From a virus: 64,000 nt of DNA. Under the pieces are notes generated by a model. It was not told the origin of the DNA, did not search any database, and was given only the letters and a program-made list of their open reading frames with translations. The DNA is taken from positions 62,001 through 126,000 of IMG/VR virus record IMGVR_UViG_3300032265_002598; one strand, written 5' to 3'. The translations under genes were made by a program, and so were the position numbers. Positions within the stretch are counted from its first letter, which is position 1, and every line of letters starts with the position of its first letter. Shown piece after piece: positions 1-11,185 of the stretch.

Positions 1-1
1 T

Positions 2-3000
2 AATGGAGACGTTAATCTTAATAGTGATAATTTAATAGTCAAAGATAATATTCCAGTTTTTGGAACAAATTCTTCTTCTATTCTTCCTAGCGAACCAAGA
101 GGATTTAGTTTCATTTATGGCGGAGCAACCCAAAGAACTGGTATTCTAGCTTACTATCCAGCACAACAAGAACTCAGACTAGTAACGAATATCACAGCTG
201 ATCCTGCTAATGTCAATGGAGGCACATCTACTAATGCTTTTGCAGATGATATAAATGGAGGAGACCAAAATGCTGTTTATCTGATGGGAAATTTAAATGG
301 TGATCCAAATATTGTTTTGTTTAGAGGAATAGCTGATAATATTTATATTAGTCGTCTCAATCCTCAAGTTGTTAGTGGATTAAAGAGATTTGCTGATGGA
401 ATTAGTGTTAACGGACAGGTATCTATTATTTCTAATGCTACACAGGGCGATCCTCCATTAAATATTGGTGGCAATAACAATATGGTAGTAAATCTTAATT
501 CTGATTTATTACATGGTCACCCAGGAACATATTATACAGAAGCGTTTAATATGACTGGATTATTTGATTATCGCAAAGTAGAATTTAATAGTCTAGAGGG
601 GGATCTAGGATATATTCCTAGATTTGATGAAAGAACTAGAGATCCTAGTCGTACTATTAGTAATTCATATATTCGTCAAACTGGTAATGTTATTCAAGTT
701 ACCTCAGATGCTAATGTCTCAATAGGTTCCACAAATACCGGATTGACTGATGCTAATAGATCTCTTCTTGTTGGAGCCAATAATAAGACCTATTCTGATA
801 ACGGATTAGCAGTAGGTAGTTATAATATTGTTTCTGGCAATAATAGTGTGGCTTTGAATGTTGGATCAAAAGCACTAAATTCAAGCTCTATAGCTGCTGG
901 TAATTATGGATACACATGGGCAAATAATCAGTTTAGTTTTGGAGCATTTTCTGAAACAGACACAGCAAACAATGCTTCAGCACAAGGACAATTCTCCACT
1001 ATAGCTCTTTATCTTAATGGAACAGAAACAAATGGCTCATGGTATACTATGAGTCCTCCAATATCTATACCTAAAAATAAAACAATAGCATATAATCTAG
1101 AAATTCTTTTAAATAAGGCTGCCGGAACAGGAGCAGCTCTTTTTTCTTTTTCTAGTGGTATTATTAAAAATAGTACTTTTAGAGATCCAAATAATATCAC
1201 TTCAATCATAAATATGACCTCTGTATTAAAAGATAGTACAAAGCAAGAGATATATAATGATTCCCAACAAAGAACACATTATTTTCATTACAAATTAGAC
1301 AATGACACAGAGATACAGAATGTTAAGGTTTCTAATCCTCCTCTACAAACACTACCAGTATTAGCTCAAAACACAGAATCTTTGTACAAGTATACGCCAG
1401 AATATTTAAGCTTGTCAGGGAATTATGTAAAAACAAACTCTGGCAATGTATTATTGTCTCTGCAAAAACCTCTTTCTAATGGTTGGTTTTATCAAAATAT
1501 TAATAATCCAAATCTTTTTATAAGATCATATAATCATGCACTAGTAACTGGTTGTGCGGTTAATTTAAATATGTTAACTGGTAGTATACGAAGACCATTA
1601 ACTAAACCATATACTGTTCTTAATATTATAGATAAACACAATTTTACAGTTGCCGAACATTCGTGGAAAGGTTATTTTCTAACTAATAATTTTTTTGTTT
1701 TAGACCCAAAAGAAGTTGCAGAAACTGATCAGATTAATTTGGTTAAAATATCTGGTAATATTTATACTGGTGGAAATACATTATCTTATACAACTACTAA
1801 TCCAATAGGTTCTATTTTTTCTGGTATGTTAGTTTCTTTTGGCCCAGATCCAGAAACCTATCCTGATAGCTTGGCTCAGACAGGTAAGATTATTAGTGTG
1901 ACTAGTGATACTATTACGTTTACTCCCAATTTTACTGGCATTTATGATGGCTTTTCAATTTATGGTCCAGGATTTTGTAAGATCACCAATCATAGTCGTT
2001 ATGTATTTGATAGTAGTCCAACTGTTCAGTTTAATTTAGGATCATATGGCTATGAGTCAGTACAGAATATTAGTGGAAGTATTGATACTATATATTGTGG
2101 ATATCCAACTATTGGCCTCTTCGTTAATGGATTGACTGCAAATTTTAGTGGTCAGCAAGCAATTATTAGTCCAGCTAGTATAAATTCTGGCACACTCTCT
2201 CTGATTCCTAGAAGAAATTATGTAGCCACATATAATAGACAAGAAACAAATTTTCATAAATATGAAGCCATATATACTCAGTATGTATCAAGTAATGGGT
2301 CTAGTAAAATTTCATTATTTGATAAAAATTTAGAAGCTATAGAATTACCCTCCACTCCATTTGTCTATTCTTTAGTTTGCGGACAAGGGAGTGATGATAA
2401 CTCTTCTTTTAGTATACAAAATGACAGACTAATATCTTCAGAATCTTTTGATTATGAGACTAAATCTTCTTACAAGATTAGAATAAGAAGTACAGATATG
2501 TCTGGTAGAAATAAAGAGAAATCTTTTACTATTAGTATTGGTGATATTACAGGTGCTGCATTTGATAATATTCATCTAAATGCTCCTAATGATTATTCTT
2601 TTAATTTAACAGACATAGTGCTTTCAAATAGTATAATTTCAGAAAACTCCCCAGTAGGAACAACTATTGGCAAAATCACTACTCTAGGTGGATATTCGCC
2701 TTATTTAGAATTTGCCACAGCATCCAATAGTTTTAGCGGAGTATTAGTTAGTGGAAGTAATATAATAAGTGAGTGTAATCCATTTTATAAAATATACTCT
2801 AATACTAATCCTTTACGAAATGCCTCTGTGTATGGAACACCTTATACTTTAATTACTGGTTTAACTATACACACTTCCCATACCGGCTTACTCTCTGCTA
2901 ATATCTCTGGTATTGCAGAATCTATTGCTGTTAATGGTTTTACTCAAACTAGTGGATATATTATTAGTGGTTGTTCACCATCTATAATTGGTTCTATTTT

Positions 3001-6000
3001 TTCTGGTATGAAATTATATTCTAATACATCTGGTTGGAACCCTGAATCTCGTGTACAAAGTATAACTTCTAATTCTATTACTCTTAATCTACCATTCACT
3101 GGAACACAGATCAGTCCAATCTCAATATCTGTTTCTACTCTTGGCAGAAGTTTTATTCTAGATGTCCCTTTCACTAATAGCGGTGTTGTTAATACTTTAG
3201 TCACATATAGCGGCATAATACCAAATACTAAAAACTATTATCCATCAGGTCTACAATATTTTTCTACTACAGAACAGTCTGGTTATTGTCCTGTTGACGT
3301 AACTAAATCTTATGTCTATGGTTTTTCAACACAGGCTGATCAGTACACGGTATCTCCTGGCTATTATTTAACTGGTCTTGTTTATTTTTATTCAAATACG
3401 GGCACTAGTCAAATTTCTGTAAATTTACCAGAAAATCTTTATTTAGAAGCAGACGAACCCAGCACATTCCTTAATTTTATTAGTTCTAATACTGGATCTA
3501 TTCCACTAGATGATAACTATACTAATCTTAGTGATCTGATAGAAACTGGATTTTCAGTCCAAAATGCTCATTTATATCCTAACGGTAATCCAAATTCCAC
3601 TGGTACAGTATTGGTTAGTATAGATAGAAACCATGGATTTAAAATAATAGACTCAAAAATACTAAATCAGATACCTGTTCAATTTGTTGATGCTCCATTC
3701 AATAACGCCAATAGAATTCCTAAAAATAATCTATTTGATATCTTAGGTATTAATGGTAATAAAATAACAATAAAAGATTCTCAAAACTATTTATTAACAG
3801 AAACTAATAAACCAAAATATTTTGAAAAATCTATCGAAGGTAGATATCGTATTGCTAATATCTTTAATTTTAGTGGAACAATATTTCATAATTATAATCG
3901 AATATTTAATATTGATAAGGCAGACATTACTTCTTATCTAAAGAAAAATAGTGTCATAGGAACAAATTCATCTTTATCTTATAATTCAAATCATATATTT
4001 CCAATTTCTATAACTAGAATAGATGAACCATTTAATTTTGGAACTAAGATTGTTCCAGGATCAAATATTGTAAAATACTGTGGAGAATCATTATGGCAAA
4101 CAAAAATATTCTCTGGGGTCAATTTATACTCCACAGATCCTTTAATTGGTAGTAATGGTTCTACAATAATTGATCATTTTATTAATCCAACATTAAGATC
4201 TGTATCATTAGATAAAACAAATTTTGAAGATCCACAACTATCTTATGATTTTTCTGCATCTTCTACTCCAAATACTGGCACAGACTATACTAAAAATTAT
4301 ATTGTTAGTGGTTGTAATGATGGATTTTTGAGTCTGTCTGGATATTGTTATTTTTATACTGTTAGCGGAGTAGGTTCCTATCCTAAAACCATTAACTTTG
4401 GTCCTTCTATTGGTGGTTTCACAGAGAACAGTGGATACGTTATTAGTGGCTGTTCACCATCTCCAATTAGTTCTCTTTCTGTTGGTATGAAGTTATATTC
4501 TACTACTTCTGGATGGAACCCAGATTCTATTGTACAAAGTTTAACCTCAGATTCTATTACTCTAGATTTACCTTTTACAGGAACACAGACTAGTCCAATT
4601 CCAATTGTAGTTACAGATATTAATAGAATTGCTTATGAAACACTATCCATGAATCCGAGCCAAGCTACTATTAAACGAATAAGTCCTAGTAGCAGTACAA
4701 ATACAGCTTTTAATACTACTTCATTATTACCAGCAAGCGTAGCAACTATTCATAACGGATCTATTTTAAATAGTATTCCTCCATACCCATTTTCAATAGA
4801 GAATACAAAGCCCTATGCTTCTGGAATGAAAATACCAGTTAGTATTAATATTCCTGTCAATTATCAAGATATATTAGAAATCAAAGCAACATCTGGGTCA
4901 GTTACTCATGTTGTGCCATCTCTTAATTCTAGTAATCAAATAATTTATACAACAGGTATTTATCCAATATATAACTTTTTTGACTTAAAAAATATCCAAG
5001 CTACCGGTATTATTCCTGATAAGTCCCTTGTCTTAGAAACCAACACCCCAAATCTTTACAATGCAGAAACTAGTTTGGTAGTTAATATTAAACCTAAAAT
5101 TTTTCTTAATAATAAAATATGTATAACAAATGGATATAATGGTCTTAGAAAAACTAATTCATATTTTTCTAATGGAGACTCTATTTATATAGATAATTTA
5201 TCTTTACCCAGAAGCTATTTAAATCCGGATGATCAACTAACTATTCTTAGCTATAATGGCAATAGTTCTTTTGGTTCCGGAGTAAGTAGAAATATAAGAA
5301 TTACAAATTCTAATCCAAGAGATACTGCTTTCAGTGGGGTTCCAGCAAATGGGAATAACAGTATTATATTAAATAAATATGGATCACCATGGTATAATCA
5401 GTATAGATTTACAAATCCGCTAGGTCTCACTTTGGACCAACAAATACAGCCAACAGGATATATATCATTTGTTGGTTCTGTTTCTGGGAATTGTAGTATC
5501 CCCTTTAATAATAACATATACTACCATTCACATGGTGGTTTTACAGCATCTTGGCCAAGAGATCCTTCTGGAACGAACGTACCTGCTCCACAGACGGGAA
5601 TATATACCATAGGAGTTCATAGTCAAAATTGTTCTTCTGGTACTCTATGCGTTAGAGTTGCAGTATATAATGATAATCAATTCCGTAATATACCAGATAT
5701 AGTTAATCGTCAAGATATTGGTAAACAATCGAATGTTACCAATACATCTAATGGTAGTGGCTATCTTAGACCATGGGGAGTTAACAAGAAATTCTATTTT
5801 GATTTTAGCGATGATACTCCAGAGCTTAATGGTAGCTATTATATTGCTGATAGTTTAGACTCAAATAATTTTACTCTTAATATGCCTTTTAATGCTGATT
5901 ATCTTGGTCGTAGTGGTTTAGTTTATATTATAGATAGCGATTATAATATTAAATCTAATAGAAATCCTAATATAGATAATGTTTTTCAAATATCTCAAGG

Positions 6001-9000
6001 AAATATTAATATAGGAACTAACTTAGTAGATTACTATATTAATTCATACAATGATCAGTCTCACAGATGGAAGCATTTGATCCATTTCAATAAAGATATT
6101 AATAATTTTGGAGGATATAGCGGCACTATACATTATGGACAAGCTGGCACACAATTGATATCCTTGCCTCCAGACCTTCTTAAGATTTCTCAAATTGAAT
6201 ATATGTTTAATGATGAGTCAGCATATAAAACTGTAACAGACAATAATGTCACTATTCCTTCTACTAAAAATCAAATTTATTTTAAATTTACAGTATCAAA
6301 TGGTGCTGGTAAATGGTCAGATAATCTACTCCGATCTGCTCCACGAATTAATATCTATGGATTTGGCTCATATAATATAGATTTTTCTAATATAATATAT
6401 ACTAATTCTACAAGACAATGGATGATTCCAGTAGTTATATCCGATGTAACACAGTATGTTAATAATAAAAAAATTACTATAACAGTAAATGATGAGAGTG
6501 GTACAGATTCTACGGATATATTTTTGACAACTAAAATATTGCCAAAAATAGGAAATGCCGGAACAACTTATGTATATAAAAATAGTTCTATTAATTGGAT
6601 ATTACCATTTGATATTAAAAATCTCTCATCAGATAGCCAAACCTATACCCTTTCAGTTGATAATTATCCAGGTTCTTATTACAATATTATTGATGAAGAA
6701 CTACTATATGCTTCTGGCACAAAAATAGTAGTTGGTTCTGCTGGCGCAAATACTGGTATATTTAATCCAATATTAAAAATTAGAGATTATGTAACATCTG
6801 AAATTTTAGCATCACAAAGTGGGACAGTAGTAGTTCTGGATTCTTCTCAATCTAAACCTATATACTCTATCAATCCGCAAGGCCTTGATAATGATATTTA
6901 TATTGATATTACAAATGCTAATGATGTAGCATCTTTTTCTTTCTTTATTCCAGCTGTTCTTGATTCTCAAAGTAATCCTGTTGTTAGCTTTACTAATACT
7001 TCTTCTTTATCTATCAGTTCTAGTATAGAATATAGTACTAGTTCTCAAAGATACAGAGTTACAGCATTAGTTAGTGGATTAGCAGGATACTATCCTTCTA
7101 TTAATGCTAATATTGCAATATCTCAACCAGTAATACAGAGTGATGACAGTATTAATTGGGTAAGATATACAAAAAATCAAGCATTCAATCTTACTTTATA
7201 CAAAAGAATATCGATTAACAAAACAGAACTTATAGAACCATTAGTTTATGACCCAGCAGGGCCTTGGGCTTTACAGTTCAAAATACAAAATGGTATAGGT
7301 TCTCATCGCAGTGATCTTCCTCCTAAAGTTAGATTATCTAATTTACCAACAATAGGAAATTATTCATCACAACCACTAGAGTATCTTCTTTTTACAAAAT
7401 ATGATGAGATTAATCATTTGTGGTTAGTGTCTGTTGATGGGAAAAAAGATATTTTTGGTAAAGAAACAGAGGTTTTAGGGTTTAGAGATATTCAAGTTTA
7501 CGCAGAAGATGGGGTGTCTAGCAGCACAAGCATCATTAGATTATTCTTTACAAAACAGCAATATTTAGATAATATCAAATCTATTATCTATGCAACACCT
7601 AATAATAGTTATCAATCTAATTTAGATATTAAACAAGCCCCGCCTCCACCAGAAGATCTCCCACAGGTCGCTGTAGCTGCCTCACCTCTTACAGAAAATA
7701 CTGTACAATTAACAAGGTCGTATGCTAAATATGATAAAGACTTATCTCTATGGGAATATGCGTATTCCGGTGCTCCATTAACTGCTAAATGGGATGCTTC
7801 TATTGATATTACTAATCAAAATACTTCATTAGGAGATAGTAGTTATTCTAGTCTATTAGTTAAATGCAAAGGTATTGCTACGGATAAAATTTATGGAGTT
7901 GGTAAACTTAGTTTAGTTGAATTAGATTCCTCATATTTAGCTAGTATTGGAGGCACAACAGTACCATTTCAGATAGTAGATATTCAAGATCCATATGAGG
8001 CCAAAGAAGGCTTTCCTTGGGAAGTGTCTTTTGGCACTATAGGAGGATTAGAGAATCCTAATTATCCTCCAACAATCTTATTATCTGGGTTTCCATCTTC
8101 ATGTTCAGGATATAATCCTAAAATTTCGATAGAAGATCAGGCAGCATGTTTTATTGGCAGAGCTTGGAATCCGGCAAAGAAAAAATGGACTTTCAGTTTT
8201 AGCGGACTTCCACTGTGTAATATCTCAGGCGCTAAACCAATTATTATTACTGCTATTGATACTGATACTACACAAAACTTATATTTGAGTTCAGATAAAG
8301 CACAAGCTATTATTTTATACAAATCATTAATAGAACAAGGCATAAGCCACCCTGGACCTACCATTAAAACAATGCAGGGCTCATCAGATAATATCGAATT
8401 ATCTCCACTATGTGGTCAAGCTCCAATTGATAGCTATTGGCAATTTTATACTAATACAAGAGCCCAATGCCCAGAAGCAACTGGAATATCAGGATGGATT
8501 GTTAGTGGCTCGTTACCTTCTGGTCTTCATTACACAGTATCATTCCCTGGAGGTACTCCAGTCTCTCCATATGATAATCTAGGTACTGGAACTTTAAGAA
8601 TATATGGGGAACCTCTAACATTTGCTAGTGGTGGTTCATATCCAGATATTTTCTTATTCAAAGTTGTTGATGCTAGAAATAAATATGCTATTAAAGAGAT
8701 AAAATTTACAGATATTTCTACAGCTAATCCAGCTTCTCCAATTAATTTGACAGTTTATTTTGATGGTACTAAACCAGCTTATACTCCAAGAGGCAATGAT
8801 ATAGGACAAGTTCAACAACCTTCCGGTACCAATCCGATAGACGCTGATGGTCAGCAAAATTACTGGCCGCCAGCTATATCAGACGCTCTAACATGTACCA
8901 GTATTTTACCTCATTCTAATTGCCAGACTTCTTCATTTAGCTATAGTGGAGGAAATTTTGCAGCAGGGGACTCTAATGTATATATTAATAATATTACCAA

Positions 9001-11170
9001 TACTAAACTAACTAATACTGTTGGTAGTCTACTATATATTGAATTCGATAATAATCCTTCTAATACTTTTAACAGTGCTTATATACTAAAACAAAGTGGA
9101 ATCCCCAGCATTAAATATATAACAATTCCAGGCCACAATTTTACCGTAGGATCTGGTAGATTTGTTCAGTCTGCTATTAAAGCAATAAATACTTCTAATT
9201 TAAATAATTTCAAAGGAACTGTAGATTCTAGTAGTAGTAAATCAATACTTGGTTGTGGCATAATTAAGCCTAGAAGCATATATGACCCTAACAATTATGG
9301 TTTATTTGGAAGAATGAGACCTTCATATTCTGCATCTTTACCGGTATCTGGATCTTTTCGTAATGATGATATCTTCTTTACTGGACTTAATATTTCTACT
9401 ATATCAGATTATAGTAGTTATCCTTCGGTATATACTATGAAAACTTCTAATTGTTGGGAAACTGGATATCTTAGAATTAGTGGTATTAGCGTTCCAAAAC
9501 CATCAGTAGAATTAACAAACCCTCCCCCAGCAGATACATTTGCTCCATTTTCATACAATAACCAAGCATATGCTGTTTTAAGTCGTTGCACATATGGTTC
9601 TTCTCAATACGAAAAAGATAAATCAGAAAATTATAGATCAACATCGATTAATTATTTTATTAAACATTGTGTTTCTGGAACTGTATTAAATAGTGGGTCT
9701 GTATCTAGTTTAGGTGCTGGCTCTAGTACTGGAGATACTATTCAATTCAATTATATTTTTAATTCTGGCGCTGTTCTTTCTATGTTTATAAATAAAGCAT
9801 CTGATAAATTTCCAACTTATAAATATAATGCTATGCCATATGCAGAAAATGAATATTTTTGGGTTCATAAAGGAGGAAATAGAGATGACAATCCTACTCA
9901 ATTAAGCTTTCCTCCGATTATTATTACTGGTATTAAAAATAGTATTAGCTGCATGAGCGGATCACCAATATCTGGATATAGTATTAGAGCAGTAGGTGGT
10001 TATATTCCATTTAGTGGAGGCAGTCAAAAAATACCTTTCTATCAATTATCAGATGGTACTGCTTGGGACTTGGTTGACTATCCTCCATTATTTACTGGTG
10101 TATTACAGAAAAAACTTAATGAGAAAATATTAACTGGAACATATCAACATTCTGGATTCTTTGGTGGAACTGACGGTCAAAAACTTAATATTTCTTTACC
10201 ATCTAATGCTAGTTCTATTTTCAAATCCACTGATTCTGTTTTAATAAATTTTAGTGGAGATAATATATCATTTACTACTGGAATGATTTTAAACGATAGC
10301 TATAACAGCACAATGACCTTGCCTTATGTATATAATGGAACATCTACAGTTGGAACAGTAACAATATACGATAAATGCTATATTCAATCAATAGATAGTA
10401 CATCAATACTTTTACATCATAATAATATTCCTTATAAAACAGGAGATTATATAGATATATCAGATAGTGGTTCTCTATCTACAGAGAACAATAATCTATT
10501 ACCATATAATTATAAGCTATCTATAATTTCTGGAGATAATAGCTCTATAACAGCATCTTTCAATGGACCTAGCAGTTATTCTTTTGCTGCTGGATTTAAT
10601 GTTAGCGGTTTTTATGATATTAAGAAAAATGAGTATAATCAAATCAAATTAAACAATATTCTATATAATAAAAAGGGAGAATGGAGATTTGGATTAAGTG
10701 GTACTCCAACAGGCCTATATAAAGACTATAAATATAAAATATTTTCTATGGAGAACAGTGGATTACCAGCATTCTCCGGTACTTCTTTAATTCCTAAAAA
10801 ATATATAACAGAATACCCTGTTTATATTAATAAACCACTCAAAATTATTCTTCCTCAATCTATCATTAACTCTGGTATTATTAATAATAATGGATCATGG
10901 AGTTTCAGTTTTGAAATTGATGGAGGTCTTAGGCCTATTTATAGTAATACTCCAGAAATTTTAGTTAACAATAGTATGTGCATTTTTTCTAGATCTTTAG
11001 ATACAGCTAATATGAGAGATAGCTATAATAGTACTACAGACAGATTAACTATTACTTTATCTAGTACTAATAGTGTAAATTATGATTGGAGATCTATACA
11101 GACTCTTAATATTAGAGCATATGATGATACTGGTTCCGATACAGTAACAGTAAACTTAAATCAACCATAA
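2..11170 (+). CDS. Giant multidomain fibre/adhesin-like protein (5' end outside window)
   Basis: The reading frame is open from base 2 without a stop, so the ATG at 284 is probably internal. At least 3,722 residues are encoded here and the true start lies upstream. The N-terminal part has a fibre-type motif (DLLHGHPGTYY, near 508-540) and a short stretch of YadA-head-like repeats (about 745-960). Around 2430-2690 there is cadherin-like sequence (FDYETKSSYKIRIRSTD, then ISENSPVGTTIGKI). A 66-residue module occurs twice (2936-3133, 4415-4612), with a more divergent relative near 1738-1970. Four copies of an Ig/cadherin-like domain, roughly W-x-F, then PP-x-I-x-L, ending in I-x-x-x-D-x-x-G, lie near 6267-6522, 7262-7550, 8012-8320 and 10891-11163. 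No enzyme motif was recognised. This architecture is typical of surface-binding virion proteins. Whether it sits on tail or capsid is not shown. It is first in the fibre cassette, 15 bases before the next gene. Confidence 0.75.
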   Translation, partial: NGDVNLNSDNLIVKDNIPVFGTNSSSILPSEPRGFSFIYGGATQRTGILAYYPAQQELRLVTNITADPANVNGGTSTNAFADDINGGDQNAVYLMGNLNGDPNIVLFRGIADNIYISRLNPQVVSGLKRFADGISVNGQVSIISNATQGDPPLNIGGNNNMVVNLNSDLLHGHPGTYYTEAFNMTGLFDYRKVEFNSLEGDLGYIPRFDERTRDPSRTISNSYIRQTGNVIQVTSDANVSIGSTNTGLTDANRSLLVGANNKTYSDNGLAVGSYNIVSGNNSVALNVGSKALNSSSIAAGNYGYTWANNQFSFGAFSETDTANNASAQGQFSTIALYLNGTETNGSWYTMSPPISIPKNKTIAYNLEILLNKAAGTGAALFSFSSGIIKNSTFRDPNNITSIINMTSVLKDSTKQEIYNDSQQRTHYFHYKLDNDTEIQNVKVSNPPLQTLPVLAQNTESLYKYTPEYLSLSGNYVKTNSGNVLLSLQKPLSNGWFYQNINNPNLFIRSYNHALVTGCAVNLNMLTGSIRRPLTKPYTVLNIIDKHNFTVAEHSWKGYFLTNNFFVLDPKEVAETDQINLVKISGNIYTGGNTLSYTTTNPIGSIFSGMLVSFGPDPETYPDSLAQTGKIISVTSDTITFTPNFTGIYDGFSIYGPGFCKITNHSRYVFDSSPTVQFNLGSYGYESVQNISGSIDTIYCGYPTIGLFVNGLTANFSGQQAIISPASINSGTLSLIPRRNYVATYNRQETNFHKYEAIYTQYVSSNGSSKISLFDKNLEAIELPSTPFVYSLVCGQGSDDNSSFSIQNDRLISSESFDYETKSSYKIRIRSTDMSGRNKEKSFTISIGDITGAAFDNIHLNAPNDYSFNLTDIVLSNSIISENSPVGTTIGKITTLGGYSPYLEFATASNSFSGVLVSGSNIISECNPFYKIYSNTNPLRNASVYGTPYTLITGLTIHTSHTGLLSANISGIAESIAVNGFTQTSGYIISGCSPSIIGSIFSGMKLYSNTSGWNPESRVQSITSNSITLNLPFTGTQISPISISVSTLGRSFILDVPFTNSGVVNTLVTYSGIIPNTKNYYPSGLQYFSTTEQSGYCPVDVTKSYVYGFSTQADQYTVSPGYYLTGLVYFYSNTGTSQISVNLPENLYLEADEPSTFLNFISSNTGSIPLDDNYTNLSDLIETGFSVQNAHLYPNGNPNSTGTVLVSIDRNHGFKIIDSKILNQIPVQFVDAPFNNANRIPKNNLFDILGINGNKITIKDSQNYLLTETNKPKYFEKSIEGRYRIANIFNFSGTIFHNYNRIFNIDKADITSYLKKNSVIGTNSSLSYNSNHIFPISITRIDEPFNFGTKIVPGSNIVKYCGESLWQTKIFSGVNLYSTDPLIGSNGSTIIDHFINPTLRSVSLDKTNFEDPQLSYDFSASSTPNTGTDYTKNYIVSGCNDGFLSLSGYCYFYTVSGVGSYPKTINFGPSIGGFTENSGYVISGCSPSPISSLSVGMKLYSTTSGWNPDSIVQSLTSDSITLDLPFTGTQTSPIPIVVTDINRIAYETLSMNPSQATIKRISPSSSTNTAFNTTSLLPASVATIHNGSILNSIPPYPFSIENTKPYASGMKIPVSINIPVNYQDILEIKATSGSVTHVVPSLNSSNQIIYTTGIYPIYNFFDLKNIQATGIIPDKSLVLETNTPNLYNAETSLVVNIKPKIFLNNKICITNGYNGLRKTNSYFSNGDSIYIDNLSLPRSYLNPDDQLTILSYNGNSSFGSGVSRNIRITNSNPRDTAFSGVPANGNNSIILNKYGSPWYNQYRFTNPLGLTLDQQIQPTGYISFVGSVSGNCSIPFNNNIYYHSHGGFTASWPRDPSGTNVPAPQTGIYTIGVHSQNCSSGTLCVRVAVYNDNQFRNIPDIVNRQDIGKQSNVTNTSNGSGYLRPWGVNKKFYFDFSDDTPELNGSYYIADSLDSNNFTLNMPFNADYLGRSGLVYIIDSDYNIKSNRNPNIDNVFQISQGNINIGTNLVDYYINSYNDQSHRWKHLIHFNKDINNFGGYSGTIHYGQAGTQLISLPPDLLKISQIEYMFNDESAYKTVTDNNVTIPSTKNQIYFKFTVSNGAGKWSDNLLRSAPRINIYGFGSYNIDFSNIIYTNSTRQWMIPVVISDVTQYVNNKKITITVNDESGTDSTDIFLTTKILPKIGNAGTTYVYKNSSINWILPFDIKNLSSDSQTYTLSVDNYPGSYYNIIDEELLYASGTKIVVGSAGANTGIFNPILKIRDYVTSEILASQSGTVVVLDSSQSKPIYSINPQGLDNDIYIDITNANDVASFSFFIPAVLDSQSNPVVSFTNTSSLSISSSIEYSTSSQRYRVTALVSGLAGYYPSINANIAISQPVIQSDDSINWVRYTKNQAFNLTLYKRISINKTELIEPLVYDPAGPWALQFKIQNGIGSHRSDLPPKVRLSNLPTIGNYSSQPLEYLLFTKYDEINHLWLVSVDGKKDIFGKETEVLGFRDIQVYAEDGVSSSTSIIRLFFTKQQYLDNIKSIIYATPNNSYQSNLDIKQAPPPPEDLPQVAVAASPLTENTVQLTRSYAKYDKDLSLWEYAYSGAPLTAKWDASIDITNQNTSLGDSSYSSLLVKCKGIATDKIYGVGKLSLVELDSSYLASIGGTTVPFQIVDIQDPYEAKEGFPWEVSFGTIGGLENPNYPPTILLSGFPSSCSGYNPKISIEDQAACFIGRAWNPAKKKWTFSFSGLPLCNISGAKPIIITAIDTDTTQNLYLSSDKAQAIILYKSLIEQGISHPGPTIKTMQGSSDNIELSPLCGQAPIDSYWQFYTNTRAQCPEATGISGWIVSGSLPSGLHYTVSFPGGTPVSPYDNLGTGTLRIYGEPLTFASGGSYPDIFLFKVVDARNKYAIKEIKFTDISTANPASPINLTVYFDGTKPAYTPRGNDIGQVQQPSGTNPIDADGQQNYWPPAISDALTCTSILPHSNCQTSSFSYSGGNFAAGDSNVYINNITNTKLTNTVGSLLYIEFDNNPSNTFNSAYILKQSGIPSIKYITIPGHNFTVGSGRFVQSAIKAINTSNLNNFKGTVDSSSSKSILGCGIIKPRSIYDPNNYGLFGRMRPSYSASLPVSGSFRNDDIFFTGLNISTISDYSSYPSVYTMKTSNCWETGYLRISGISVPKPSVELTNPPPADTFAPFSYNNQAYAVLSRCTYGSSQYEKDKSENYRSTSINYFIKHCVSGTVLNSGSVSSLGAGSSTGDTIQFNYIFNSGAVLSMFINKASDKFPTYKYNAMPYAENEYFWVHKGGNRDDNPTQLSFPPIIITGIKNSISCMSGSPISGYSIRAVGGYIPFSGGSQKIPFYQLSDGTAWDLVDYPPLFTGVLQKKLNEKILTGTYQHSGFFGGTDGQKLNISLPSNASSIFKSTDSVLINFSGDNISFTTGMILNDSYNSTMTLPYVYNGTSTVGTVTIYDKCYIQSIDSTSILLHHNNIPYKTGDYIDISDSGSLSTENNNLLPYNYKLSIISGDNSSITASFNGPSSYSFAAGFNVSGFYDIKKNEYNQIKLNNILYNKKGEWRFGLSGTPTGLYKDYKYKIFSMENSGLPAFSGTSLIPKKYITEYPVYINKPLKIILPQSIINSGIINNNGSWSFSFEIDGGLRPIYSNTPEILVNNSMCIFSRSLDTANMRDSYNSTTDRLTITLSSTNSVNYDWRSIQTLNIRAYDDTGSDTVTVNLNQP
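2936..3133 (+). repeat. 66-residue repeat module, copy 1, in the giant fibre gene
   Basis: This 198-base segment encodes a module that recurs at 4415-4612 at exactly the same length. Shared landmarks are SGYIISGCSPS, GMKLYS, SGWNP, QSITSNSITL and LPFTGTQ. The likeness is visible in both DNA and protein, so duplication is the simplest explanation. Confidence 0.9.
4415..4612 (+). repeat. 66-residue repeat module, copy 2, in the giant fibre gene
   Basis: Second copy of the module at 2936-3133. Landmarks are SGYVISGCSPS, GMKLYS, SGWNP, QSLTSDSITL and LPFTGTQ. Many differences are synonymous or conservative, which suggests the repeat is kept under selection as protein. Confidence 0.9.
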
Positions 11171-11185
11171 GGATATAAATAGATT

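Noticed and set aside
2-283. Separate gene or non-coding leader upstream of the ATG at 284
   Set aside because: The frame of the giant gene stays open to base 2 with similar composition, so this stretch is part of that gene.
11174-11181. TATAAATA, like a T4-type late promoter, before the collagen-like gene
   Set aside because: It lies only a few bases before the ATG, leaving almost no leader, and such strings are expected by chance in this AT-rich sequence. A similar string near 59,570 has no gene-start context either.
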